Source of the DNA: Rhynchopus euleeides
Taxonomy: Eukaryota; Euglenozoa; Diplonemea; Diplonemida; Diplonemidae
Direction of reading: 5' to 3'
Assembly (NCBI GenBank): GCA_963210315.1
Contig: OY723242.1
Span: forward strand, 682,001-746,000
DNA length: 64,000 bases
Made by a program: the position numbers and the translations under genes. Of the stretch, positions 9,668 to 20,200 are shown one piece after another; within the stretch, counting starts at the first letter, position 1; each line of letters begins with the position of its first letter. The notes under the pieces were generated by a model. That model saw nothing but the letters and a program-made list of their open reading frames with translations. It did not search any database and had not been told where the DNA came from.

Positions 9668-10316
9668 GGTGTAATCGACCCCCGATATTTCGTGCCCTGT
9701 TCGTGGCCAAAAACCCGTTTGGGCCCGGGTTTTTTCGACCCCATTTTCCCCCGTTCCAGGAGCTCGTTGCCACACAGTGGCACAGTACACACCCCAGAAC
9801 ACTCAATGCCGGGCTGGATATGGACAACTACTCTCTAGATTAGCTTGAACTTGCCCGTCGGTGGACCACCAGGAGGCAGTACTCTTGAGGGCGCTTCCCT
9901 CCTTCCACTGCAACGCCACGTGCGGCGCTCGTCGCTCTGGCTCCTGGTCGCTGGCCCCAGGTCGTGGAGCAGCGCCTCTAGCTCCTTCCGCGACCACGGG
10001 CTCGGCAGCTCGGTGCACTGCACCACGCCGCCCTCCCACAGGAACGGGGTCACCTCCTTGTCGACCTCCCTAACCTCTGACGCCCACGGGTCGTTCCGCC
10101 CCAGCAACCGGTATACCGGAGCTGGAGGTAGCCCTCCTCCGTGAGGGTCATCTGCACAAGCTGTGCAGTCAGGCCCACGGGCAGATCATTCATGGATCGC
10201 ACAGCGCTGCGCGCCGGTGATCACGGAAACCTCGACCACTAGGTTGCTCTGCCCACCTATTTTACTCTCATATTGGGTCCCTCCCCTCCTGGTGGCCCAA
10301 CACCAAAGGGAAACCC
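9668..10316. repeat. ~650-bp dispersed repeat, copy A
   Basis: It is near-identical to 34680-35337, apart from a 7-bp indel close to the ACGCCAC stretch. On the minus strand both copies carry a protein-like frame with the words RNDPWASEVREVDKEVTPFL and SPWSRKELEALLHDLG, with frameshifts on either side. This suggests the relic of a gene or retroelement of unknown type. GATATTTCGTGCCCTGTTCG near 9681 recurs in the same orientation near 10526 with slight changes, which brackets the insertion like short direct repeats. Confidence 0.6.
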
Positions 10317-10575
10317 TCAGCGAGATGCCACTCCTGCAACGTCCTCCAGCCGACCTAAACAGGCCAGAACGGGCCAATGCGTGCATGTGTAGGCCTATCC
10401 AGGCCTATACATGCCCAAAACTCATGCGAAATTCGAGTGGTTCCTGAAAAAACACAGGCAATACGTGAAAACCCCCACCAAGGAAAAAAAGGGGAATAAA
10501 AGAGAACAAATGGGCCACCCTGATATTTCGTACCCCGTTCGTGCGAATTTGCCCCGATTTCGGTAACACCAGTGT

Positions 10576-13322
10576 TCACTTCCGCCGTCTCTTGTTCTGA
10601 TGCAGCTCAGGGAAGGCGGCAGCAAGGACGTCGCTGTCGCGGCGCAGCGGGGCAGAAGCGTGGATGAAGGCGTCTGGGTCGGCACGCACAGCCGCCAGCA
10701 CCACCTCCTTGTCGCAGCACAGCGCTGTGGGGGCGTACTGAAGGGCACATCCCTCCTGGCGCACAGCCGCCAGCACCACCTCACGCGTGTTCCACAGTGT
10801 GTGGTCGGCGAAGCGCAGCGCACTGCCGCAACTCGTCACGGCTGCGAGGACCACCTCCTCGTCACCACAGAACACAGGATCGGCGAACTCCAGAGCATCG
10901 CCGTGTGCACGAGCCGCTTGAAGCACAACCGACCTGTCGCTTCGCAGTGAAGGGTCAGCGTACTGCAGCGCCCTCCCGTCCTGCAACACGGCCGCCAGTT
11001 GAAGCTCCTTGTCACGGCACAGCGAAGCACTGGCGTAGTGAAGAGCCCACCCGCACTTGCGTACGGCTGCAAGCATGAAGTCTCGGTTGCTGAGGAATGA
11101 AGGGTCGGCGTGTTCAAGAGCATCACCGTCGGTGTGTGTGGCTGCGAGCACCACCTCCTCGTCTTTGCGGAATGTCACGTCAGCATATTTGAGTATACCA
11201 TCCGAGGACTTCACAGCAGCAAGCACAACCTCACGATCCTTGCGCAGGTTGGATGAAGCACACTCCAAAGCAGCGCCACTTTTCCGCACGGCTGTGAGGA
11301 CCACATCTCTGTTGCTGCGGATCGACTCATCACAGAACTGCAAGGCCCACGGGTTCTGTGCCACCGCAGCAAGCTGCGCCTCCCTGTCGCTGGACACATT
11401 AGTTGGGTTTGAACCGAACGAGGTCCGACCCCGGCCCGTCGGCCACAGGTCCGAGCTAGCCTGTCGAGCAGGCTATCCAGCGTCCGTCCGGCATGCGTGT
11501 GTGGGGGTGGGGAAGGGAAAAGACACACGGGACACACACCGGTGTTAGATTTAAAAATGGAAGCTAGAAGGGCACACACCACAGGACGGCAGGGGGCTGA
11601 TGGCAGCCCCCTACCCGCCCCCTCAGACGGAGTGAAGAAGTGTAGCTAAGCTACGAGCAAACGAATGCCCGAAGGCCTCTCAAGCAGTGTGACTGGCAAT
11701 TGCCTCGTAACCTGCGAGCCGACGAGCGCCAGCTGTTGCGTGCACCACGGTAAAAGGGAAATCACAAACACCACAACATCAATAACGCTCAAAGCTGCGA
11801 AAAAGGGCCCCCCGCTGTATTGAAATAGGGCACGCAGCGGAAAAATGAACGGATCTTCGCCGGTCTCTACCCTCACCGTTACCGGGGTTCGCCACGTGGA
11901 GGCGCCCGTTCAAAAGGTTCACCCCTCCCTGTCGCTGGACACAGAGGGGTCGGCGTACTGCAAGGCACATCCCTGCAGCTTGACACACTGCAGCACGAAG
12001 TCTCTGTTGGTGCGAAGCGAGGTGTCTGCTTCTTCGAGCACACCTGGGTCACGCCGGACACCTGCCAGCACCACCTCCTCGTCCTTCTTCAGGTGTGAGG
12101 GTGCATAGTACAGTGCAAGAGAGTGACCCCACCCTCTGCTGTGCATCGCAGCGAGCACCACCTCCCTGTCGCCCTGCAGGGAAGGGTCGGCGTGTTTGAG
12201 TGCAACAGGGCAGGTCTCGACTGCTGCAAGGATAAGGTCTCGGTCTTGGTGAAGCGGCACACCTGAGCACGGAACCACCTTGGGTATATGCTCCAGCACC
12301 CCACCCTGCCACAGAACAGCCTCGCGTTGGAACTCCGTGTCGTGGCGCAGTGCAGAAGATGCGTTGTGGAAGGTGGATCCCGAAGACAGACGCACGGTAT
12401 TCAGCATCACCTCCCTGTCGTCGCGCAGTGCCTCAGAAGCGGCATCAGTGGATAAAGACGACATCCTGATGGCACGGAGAACAAGCTCCTTGTCGTTGCG
12501 CAGTGCGGCACTTGCGTGCTGGAGGGCGCCACCTCCCGCCATGACCACCTGCCTGTCGTTGCGGAGGGACTCACAGGCGTACTGGAGTGCGCCACTGTAG
12601 GTTTGGACTGCCGCCATGACGACCTCCCTGTCGGCCTGCAGCGATGCATCGACATGTTTGAGTGCAGCACCCTGCCGATGGACAAGAGTGAGGACGAAGG
12701 GTTTGTTGCTGAGCAGTGCAGGTGGGACACACTCGATGACACGGGGCAAGATGTCGGCATCATCGTCCACGACAGGGCCGCGCGCGACAGCCCTCAGAAC
12801 CACGTCCTCATCCGCACGCAAGTCTTCAGAAGCGTGTTGAAGTGCGTCAGGGTTACGGCAGACCGCTGTGATGACGATGTGTTTGTCATTGCGGAATGAT
12901 TCATCGAGGCACTGCAACGCCTTGCCGTCATACTGCACCACCGCAAGCGCCACATCACGCAGACCCCGTGCCCAGGCAGGTATGGTCTTCATGTCGACCC
13001 GGAGTCTATATGTTGCTATCCACGTGTTGTAACATCTTTGCTTCTCCAACATCTTCAGGAAGCGAACACCTGTGAGGGCGACGTCGATGGAGCACCCGTG
13101 GGAGACAGGTGCGGCACCGGACAGAGGGGTGCTGTCGTCGAGCACCACCCCATCCACCGAGAGCTCCACGTCCTCGGGAAGCGCGTCGGGAGGGGACCCG
13201 AGCACCACGTCGAGTGCGTTTGCCTTGAGATGAACCGGGGTGTCGCCCTCCCCGATGTGCACCGCATGCTGCTCCCCACACAGCCTGTCCTTCAGGAACA
13301 CCTCCATTCCTTCTCCTGACAT
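10576..13322 (-). CDS. Ubiquitin-like/DUF4116 repeat protein, copy 1, split by a 525-bp element
   Basis: The gene starts at MSGEGMEVFLKDR (13322) and ends ELHQNKRRRK. The first part reads to the words PSVSSDRE. A 525-bp element (11399-11923) then follows, and the frame resumes at VSSDREAQLAAV. Removing the element plus one 20-bp flank (545 bp) leaves 2,202 nt, a whole number of codons, giving 733 residues co-linear with the uninterrupted 739-residue paralog at 13674-15893. Domains are an N-terminal ubiquitin-like region (about 1-90), then about 23 DUF4116 repeats of 25 residues, then a basic tail. The break falls between repeats 13 and 14. If the element is not spliced out, only a 467-residue truncated product could be made. 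Confidence 0.8.
11399..11923 (-). mobile_element. 525-bp introner-like insertion, copy 1
   Basis: It is flanked by direct repeats CCTCCCTGTCGCTGGACACA at 11379-11398 and 11924-11943. Near-identical copies lie at 27687 and 32458, at the same codon of paralogous genes. Subterminal TTTGAAC and GTTCAAA form an imperfect inverted pair near the two ends. Internal hairpins include AGCCTG/CAGGCT and AGGGGGCT/AGCCCCCT. No GT-AG pair gives the in-frame junction. A 76-codon frame with a hydrophobic stretch lies inside, but the copies are too alike to show selection on it. Either a mobile intron (introner) or a short transposon fits. Confidence 0.75.
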
Positions 13323-13539
13323 GTTTGCCCTTGCCTGTGTGTCTGGTGGTGTATTGTGATTGATGTTGAATCAGTTGCCGAATCAAACACACTCTGCTCT
13401 GGACACTCTATCAGCTGATTCTGGAGGTCGGGAAGGGGCTTCGAGTCAGCTGTCCTGCAGGCACCTGATACCTAGCACTGTGGGCCTCCCCATGCACACT
13501 TGCCCCTACCTGCCAGGAATAGCAAAGCACACTGCCCTG

Positions 13540-13636
13540 CCGTCTGCGACCCCGCTTCCCTTCCGCAGCACCCCACCCGGCAGAGGCGGCATCGCTTCTG
13601 ATGATGCAGCGCAGGGAAGGCGGCAGCAATGACGAA
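13540..13636 (-). repeat. Relic of DUF4116 C-terminal coding end, copy 2
   Basis: Same ~100-bp block as at 9545. Here it is 38 bp beyond the stop codon of the intact DUF4116 gene at 13674. It lies in the 350-bp gap between two tandem DUF4116 genes, so it is probably in a 3' UTR. Confidence 0.5.
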
Positions 13637-13673
13637 TACCACAAAGCTGTGGGATGGCAGTGACTCACCTTCT

Positions 13674-15893
13674 TCACGTCCGCCGTCTCTTGTTCTGATG
13701 CAGCTCAGGGAAGGCGGCATCAAGGACGTCGCTGTCGCGGCGCAGCGGGGCAGAAGCGTGGATGAAGACGTTTGGGTCGGCACGCACAGCCGCCAGCACA
13801 ACCTCCTTGTCGCAGCACAGCGCTATCGGGGCGCACTGGAGGGCACATTCCTCGTGCAGGGCACGTCCCTCCTGGCGCACAGCCGCCAGCACCACCTCAC
13901 GCTTGTTCCACAGTGTGTGGTCGGCGAAGCGCAGCGCACTGCCGCAACTCGTCACGGCTGCGAGGACCACCTCCTCGTCACCACAGAACACAGGATCGGC
14001 GAACTGCAGAGCATCGCCGTGTGCACCAGCCGCTTGAAGCACAACCGACCTGTCGCTTCGCAGTGAAGGGTCAGCGTACCGCAGCGCCCTCCCGTCCTGC
14101 AACACGGCCGCCAGTTGAAGCTCCTTGTCACGGCACAGTGAAGCACTGGCGTACTGAAGAGCGCATCCGCACTTGCGTACGGCTGCAAGCATGAAGTCTC
14201 GGTTGCTGAGCAATGAAGGGTCGGCGTCTCGAAGATCAAACCCGTCAGTGTGTGTGGATGCGAGCACCACCTCCTCGTCTTTGCGGAATGTCACGTGAGC
14301 AGGTGCCAGGCCCTCCACCGAATTCTTCACAGCAGCAAGCACGACCTCACGATCCTTGCGCAGGCTGTCTGAAGCACACCACAATACGCCACCGCCACCC
14401 TGCCGCATGGCTGTGAGGACCACATCTCTGTTGCTGCGGATCGACTCATCACAGTACCGCAAGGCAACTGGGTCCTGTGCCACCGCAGCAAGCTGCACCT
14501 CCCTGTCGCTCCGAACAGAGGGATCGGCGTACTCCAAGGCAAGTCCCTGCAGCTTGACACACTGCAGCACGAAGTCTCTGTTGGTGCGAAGCGAGGTGTC
14601 TGCTTCTCCGAGCACATGACAGTCACGCCGGACACCTGCCAGCACCACCTCCTCGTCCTTCTTCAGGTGTGAGGGTGCACAGCCGAGTGCAGCTGGGTGA
14701 CCGGAGGAATGGCCCCACGGGAATCTGCTGTGCATCGCAGCGAGCACCACCTCCCTGTCGCCCTGCAGGGAAGGGTCGGCGTGTTCAAGTGCAGCAGGGT
14801 AGGTCTCGACTGCTGCAAGGATAAGGTCTCGGTCTTGGTGAAGCGGCACACCTGAGCACGGAACCACCTTGGGTATATACTCCAGCACATCACCCTGCCA
14901 CATAATAGCCTCGCGTTGGAACTCCGTGTCGTGGCGCAGTCTGTCTGATGCATCGTTGAAGCTGTCTCCGGGCCGACGCACGGCATCCAGCATGACCACC
15001 CTGTCGTCACGCAGTGCTTCCGAAGCAGCATCAGCGGAAATCTCTGTTATCCTGATGGCACGGAGAACAAGCTCCTTGTCGTTGCGCAGTGCGGCACTTG
15101 CGTGCTGGAGGGCGCCACCTCCCGCCATGACCACCTGCCTGTCGTTGCGGAGGGACTCACAGGCGTACTGGAGTGCGCCACTGTTGGTTTGGACTGCCGC
15201 CATGACGACCTCCCTGTCGGCCTGCAGCGCTGCATCGACATACTCGAGTGCCTCACCCCAGCGCTGGACAAGAGTGAGAACGAAGGGTTTGTTGCTGAGC
15301 AGTGCAGGTGATACATGCGCCATGATACTCATGATACTCTGATCCGCCCAGGTACTGCCGATCACGACAGCCATCAGTGCCACGTCCTCGTCTCCACGCA
15401 AGTCTTCGGAAGCGTATTGAAATGCGACACCCGTCCTGCGCAGCGCTGCGGTGACGATGTGTTTGTCATTGCGGAATGAATCATCGAGGTGCTGCAACGC
15501 CATGCCGTCACACCGCACCACCGCAAGCGCCACATCACGCAGACGCAGTGCCCAGGCAGGTGTGGTGCTCATGTCAACGCGAGGCACATGCTGAGGCTTG
15601 TCAAGCATCTGCTGCTGCAGCATCTCAACGAAGCGAGCACCCGTGAGTGCGACGTCGATGGAGCACCCGTGGGAGACAGGTGCGGCACCGGACAGAGGGG
15701 TGCTGTTGTCGAGCACCACCCCATCCACCGAGAGCTCCACGTCCTCGGGAAGCGCGTCGGGAGGGGACCCGAGCACCACGTCGAGTGCGTTTGCCTTGAG
15801 ATGAACCGGGGTGTCGCCCTCCCCGATGTGCACCGCATGCTGCTCCCCACACAGCCTGTCCTTCAGGTACACCTCCATTCCTTCTCCTGACAT
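13674..15893 (-). CDS. Ubiquitin-like/DUF4116 repeat protein, uninterrupted tandem copy
   Basis: The protein is 739 residues, MSGEGMEVYLKDR to ELHQNKRRRT. Residues 6 to about 95 are the ubiquitin-like part (GEGDTPVHLKANALDVVLG, VDGVVLDNSTPLS, SIDVAL). About 23 repeats with the DUF4116 pattern follow. Most are 25 residues; repeats 3, 9, 11 and 22 carry insertions (for example HSRFPWGHSSGHPAALG) and repeat 6 is shortened. The C-terminal NKRRRT is basic and could be a nuclear signal. At the position where three paralogs hold the 525-bp element, this gene reads PSVRSDREVQLAAV without a break, so it is the reference for the empty state. It lies 351 bp upstream (in transcription sense) of copy 1 in a head-to-tail array. 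Confidence 0.88.
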   Translation of the reverse strand: MSGEGMEVYLKDRLCGEQHAVHIGEGDTPVHLKANALDVVLGSPPDALPEDVELSVDGVVLDNSTPLSGAAPVSHGCSIDVALTGARFVEMLQQQMLDKPQHVPRVDMSTTPAWALRLRDVALAVVRCDGMALQHLDDSFRNDKHIVTAALRRTGVAFQYASEDLRGDEDVALMAVVIGSTWADQSIMSIMAHVSPALLSNKPFVLTLVQRWGEALEYVDAALQADREVVMAAVQTNSGALQYACESLRNDRQVVMAGGGALQHASAALRNDKELVLRAIRITEISADAASEALRDDRVVMLDAVRRPGDSFNDASDRLRHDTEFQREAIMWQGDVLEYIPKVVPCSGVPLHQDRDLILAAVETYPAALEHADPSLQGDREVVLAAMHSRFPWGHSSGHPAALGCAPSHLKKDEEVVLAGVRRDCHVLGEADTSLRTNRDFVLQCVKLQGLALEYADPSVRSDREVQLAAVAQDPVALRYCDESIRSNRDVVLTAMRQGGGGVLWCASDSLRKDREVVLAAVKNSVEGLAPAHVTFRKDEEVVLASTHTDGFDLRDADPSLLSNRDFMLAAVRKCGCALQYASASLCRDKELQLAAVLQDGRALRYADPSLRSDRSVVLQAAGAHGDALQFADPVFCGDEEVVLAAVTSCGSALRFADHTLWNKREVVLAAVRQEGRALHEECALQCAPIALCCDKEVVLAAVRADPNVFIHASAPLRRDSDVLDAAFPELHQNKRRRT

Positions 15894-17283
15894 GATTGCC
15901 CCTGCCTGTGCGTTTGTTGTGTTGCTGCTGAAACTACTCGTGCACGTGCGCTGCTGTGGTATCGACGAGATTCTGTGGCAGATCTACGATGCGCAGGCGG
16001 GTGGGAGGGGATTTGATTGTCGAGAGTGAAAGCAAAGGCAAGACTCCGAGCACCGGGTGCACGGTGGACTTCAGCCGGCCAAAGTGGGTGTCTGAAAGAG
16101 GGTGAATAGTTTGGCGGAATTAGTGGGTGTCTGGCACCCGCTTGCGGGTGTCTGGCATCCTCTTTTCACCACCAAATTACTGGGGGATTCTCTGTAATTC
16201 TGGGTGGAAATCATGTCAGGTCAACCTGGGACCTGCTGATTTCGACTGAGTCATCTCAGACCTTCTGGGATGTGAGTCTGTAGATAGTTGGACAGTTGCG
16301 GTACCCATCTGTTAGAAAGCTGAAAGGAACCTGTCGGGCGATCAAGGACGACTGAGGGTTCAGTTTGAGTTTAATGTGGTCCAAGGGTACAACAGACATC
16401 ACTGCTTTGCAGATCCCTCTTGCTTGTCCCCCCGGTAACTTCCAACGGCTCAAACTCCTCGACTTCCTTGGGTGGGCGATTGCCATACCTGACGCATAAC
16501 AGAGATGTTTCGTGCTAGTGGTGAAACCTGACGTTAGTAAAGGAAGGGTGCTGCGGCTGTCCACGAAGGGGCTCGGATGTAGCCTCCTCACGCTGCCTGG
16601 TCGGTCGGTTCAGGATGAAACAGAGCAATTTGGTGTTAGGGGGATGCCTCTGGTCAAGGCCTTTTCACAAAAATTGACCACGGCGCCGAGTTGGGCCGTT
16701 GGTTCCTGGTTGTAGCTCGGTCTACGCCAGGTTCCACACCCCGTCATTGCTATCGTCGTCACTCGGACCCATGATCAGTGGATACAATTGATGTGAAAGG
16801 AGAGATGGGAGGCAGGGGGGGGGCAGCGCCATTCTGTCCTTCTGCATTCTTGCAGTGCATGCCAGGTTACGTGGCAAGGCGTGGGGGGTGACAGCCAGAT
16901 GGCGTGTGCGTCGCACCACGGAAGTGGTACACCCACACCCACAACACCACCCGCCACCCCGACATGAAAAGAGGCCAGCCATATTAACGTAAGCGGGCCC
17001 CACCGCTCAACAGCGCAGGACAGTGGGAACAATATGGTGTCAAAGCGGCCCGACTTTCTGACATGTCGGGTATTTGCCTCCCCTGGTGAGGACCTCCAAG
17101 GTGCCGGCATGCGCACCACCGCATCACCCGCGCATCGACCCGTTGACACCCCCCCTCCTCCCCGGGGGCGCTTTGCCACCAGCACCACTTTGAACACCAC
17201 TGATCAAAACCGGTGCCAGCCCACACCACACTGCGTGTGATCACACCCCGCAGCCCCAACACCTCTGTCCCTCCCCCCTCCAT
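15894..17283. other. Intergenic, no gene recognised
   Basis: This 1.4-kb gap separates the Cys-rich gene from the DUF4116 tandem pair. It is less GC-rich than the genes. GGGTGTCTG occurs four times between 16086 and 16155, part of a short imperfect array. No frame has recognisable protein words. Confidence 0.45.
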
Positions 17284-20200
17284 CTACAACACGGCAACCA
17301 CCATCATGCACACGAGGGCCGAGGCCAGAGCGGGGAGGGCAGAACCCGGCGCAGCCTCCACTGGGGTCAGGTCGTACTCCACCTCCTCCGTCTCACCGAG
17401 ACCTATGGAGATGTTCGCTTCAAAGTAGGAATGCGGGTGCACGCTGCTGGAGACCACGCTGAGGTGCGTGCTGACAATCAGCTGCTTCCGGTTCCTCCTG
17501 AGGTAGAGATCTGCGAGGCGGGGCACCGGGAACCCCGACACCACCGCGGAGTAGAAGTCCCGCCGCAGCTGGTTCGCCTCCGCAGCCTCCGCGCTGGCGA
17601 TGAGGAGGACGACCGCCACCACCTGCTGCGTCACGTTGGTCGTGAGGGCACCCCCGCCTGCGGACACCGCACCCGCCTGCAGTGTGACAGCCTCCCTGCC
17701 GAGGGATGCCTCCTGCTTCTTCAGGAGGAACCTCGTCTCCACGGAGCTGACGGCCGTCCCGATCACAGCGGACTCTGGGATGCCTAACACATACGACGCA
17801 TCCTTCACCACCGCCGCAGTGTACTCACGGGTGTGTTTGGCAAAGAGGGTCGGATCCGCATCGACGACGAGCCTGCCGGAGAAGGCCATCTCCTTCTCCT
17901 CCAGCTCGCAGCCCCGCCCGAAGGATATCTTGCAGGACTCCTCGACGTTGCGGAGGGAGGCGAAGCTGCCCGATGCCCTGAGGTATTGGTCGTAGACATC
18001 TGCGCAGCAACCCCACGCCTCGGAGTAGGCGAGGAACCTCTGGATGCATCCCTCGGTGCAGCGCTTCGAGGGGTTCCAGAGGAGCTCGCGGCAGCCGAGG
18101 TCCTGCATCATGCTGGCGGAGCAGTACCTTGTGTACTCCGCTTTGAACTCCGACTCCACGCAGAACGCCAGCGGGTTGACAAGGCAGAGTGTGAACGGCG
18201 CGACATCGGCATGCGCGAGGCACGCCCTCAGCGGCTGCGCCCGCCCCAGCTCCCGGATGCAGCTGCAGAGGTCAACCTCCCCTCCGCGCCGGCACTGCTC
18301 GAAAGCCTCGCGCGCCGGGCGGCACGCCTCCACCGGGTACCCCCCGTCGCGGAATTTTGTCCCCACCGTGCCCCCCACGCCCGCGAGGTTCTCCGCAACC
18401 AGCGCGAGGCAGCGATGCACCCCCGCCTCGCCCACACGCGACCTGCAAACCAACCCCGCGGTGACCCGCTGCCGCACCTGGAGGGACAGCCCGCGCGACT
18501 GCACCCCCTCCCGGGCCACCTTATCGGGGCACCGCGAGGCGCACTGCGCCGCGAGACCCGACGGGATGAGCGGATCCCACAGGTCAGCCTTCGGGAGGCA
18601 CACCTCGCGCGCCGTGGTGTCGGGGTGCACCTCGCGGGCGCATCGGAGGTTGAGCGGCTCCGCCATGACGTGCCCTCGCAGAAGCCTCGCCCCCCGCGTC
18701 ACCACAGGGTTGCACGCCGCTGCGACAGACCGCGGCGAGGGGGCGGGGGTGCGGAGCACCGCTGGCTTCACACCCTCCCAGGCGCCAAGGATGCCCCGAC
18801 GCACGGCGAGGCCTATGTGGTGGGGCGCGACGCCGAAGGGGGTTGCCGTCTCCACCTCACGGTGCAGCGGCCGCCCCGCCGCGGCGCGCAGCGCAACCAG
18901 CAGCGGCAGCTGGTTGACATTCCGCATGCACGCCGCAACGAGAAACCGAACCAGCCACGCGTCCTCCCGGGATGCGGTCGCCAGGAGGTCCGACTGCAGC
19001 TCCGCCACGGCGCCGCCGCACCGCCCGCGGCAGGCAGAACTCAGATCCGCCTCGGGGGCAGACGGATCGAACAGCGGGGCGCACACCGCGGAGAGTCGCG
19101 AGATGAGCTGCCTGGCACGGCCCGCCTGCTGCGCCCTGGCGGGGCTGAGAAGGAAGCGGGCGCACTTCAGGGAGGGCATCTCCACCACGCCGCACCCCAG
19201 CGACAGCGACTCGCAGAGGGTCCGCTGGTAGTCCGCAGCGGTCGGCCCGCCGTGGCGGCAGGCGTAGGGCATCGACGCGCGGAGCTTCGCGAGGGAGAGG
19301 CAGCTGGGTGCAGGGTTGCGCCGGATCTCACGCTCGACCCCCGCGCAGGGCGCCGCGGCGGGGGAGCGGATGGGGGTCCCCGAGGCGGAGCCGCAGGAGG
19401 TGAGGGGGGTGGGCGTCCCTAGGCAGTCCCACTCCAGCCCGAGGCAGCGGAGCTCCTCCAGGACGCGGGGCTGCCACGGCTCGCAGGAGGCGTACCCCCA
19501 GTATGACGCGACGACGCAGCTGCACACCGCCTGCGCGATGCGGACCCCGGTGGGGTCAGCCCCGATCCCTGGCACCCTCCCTGCGAAGCAGGACCGGACG
19601 CTCCCGCTGGTGGTCTGGCTGCTGCTGCAGTGGCTGGGCACCTCCGTGAGGAGTGTGACAACCCCCAAGGTGGCGCCGCGGTCGTCTGAGGTAGAAGGTT
19701 CTTCGTCGGAGAAGGAGGCTTGCTTCTGGAGAGGCGCGTAGAGGGCATCGCACGACTGGGCCTGCAGCATGGGGACTGCGGTGCATCCGAGGTCTGATGC
19801 GAGACAGCGGATGTGGGTCCATGCGGCGGTGGGCTGCAGCCTGCAGGCCAAGGGGGTGAGGAAGGAAAATTCCACCACGCAGCGGCATCTCTCGGGGCGG
19901 GTCAGCCCGGTGCTCGACAGGCAGGAGGTGAACCTTGCATGCGCTGCAGGGAAGCCTGCCCAATCACACACCGGCCCCTCCAGCAGTGGTGTGGCCAGCT
20001 CGACATAGTCATAAGGCTTGTGTATAACGCGTGGGTTGTTGACAAGGTCCTGGCATCGCGAAGGGAGGTCAGGCGCGATGAAGGCGCCGGTGTGCTTCCC
20101 CGGGCACTGGATGAGGGCGGAGCACCGGAGGGACTCCCATTGGGGGCTGCCGTCGGCGCAGGTGTGGAAGAGCTGCACGGCTCGGTGGGTGTCTGCGAGG

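Noticed and set aside
10639-11380. A CRISPR-like or tandem DNA repeat with ~75-bp periodicity in the DUF4116 genes
   Set aside because: The period is explained by the 25-residue protein repeat; sequence varies at third codon positions and there are no spacers.
11399-11470. A tRNA-like or SINE head in the 525-bp element (GGTTCAAACCC resembles a B box, TGGCCGACGGG an A box, on the minus strand)
   Set aside because: The boxes lie at the wrong end for a SINE in that orientation, and no T-arm or acceptor stem pairs properly.
11646-11876. A 76-codon frame with a hydrophobic stretch inside the 525-bp element
   Set aside because: The three copies are almost identical in DNA, so there is no sign of protein-level selection.
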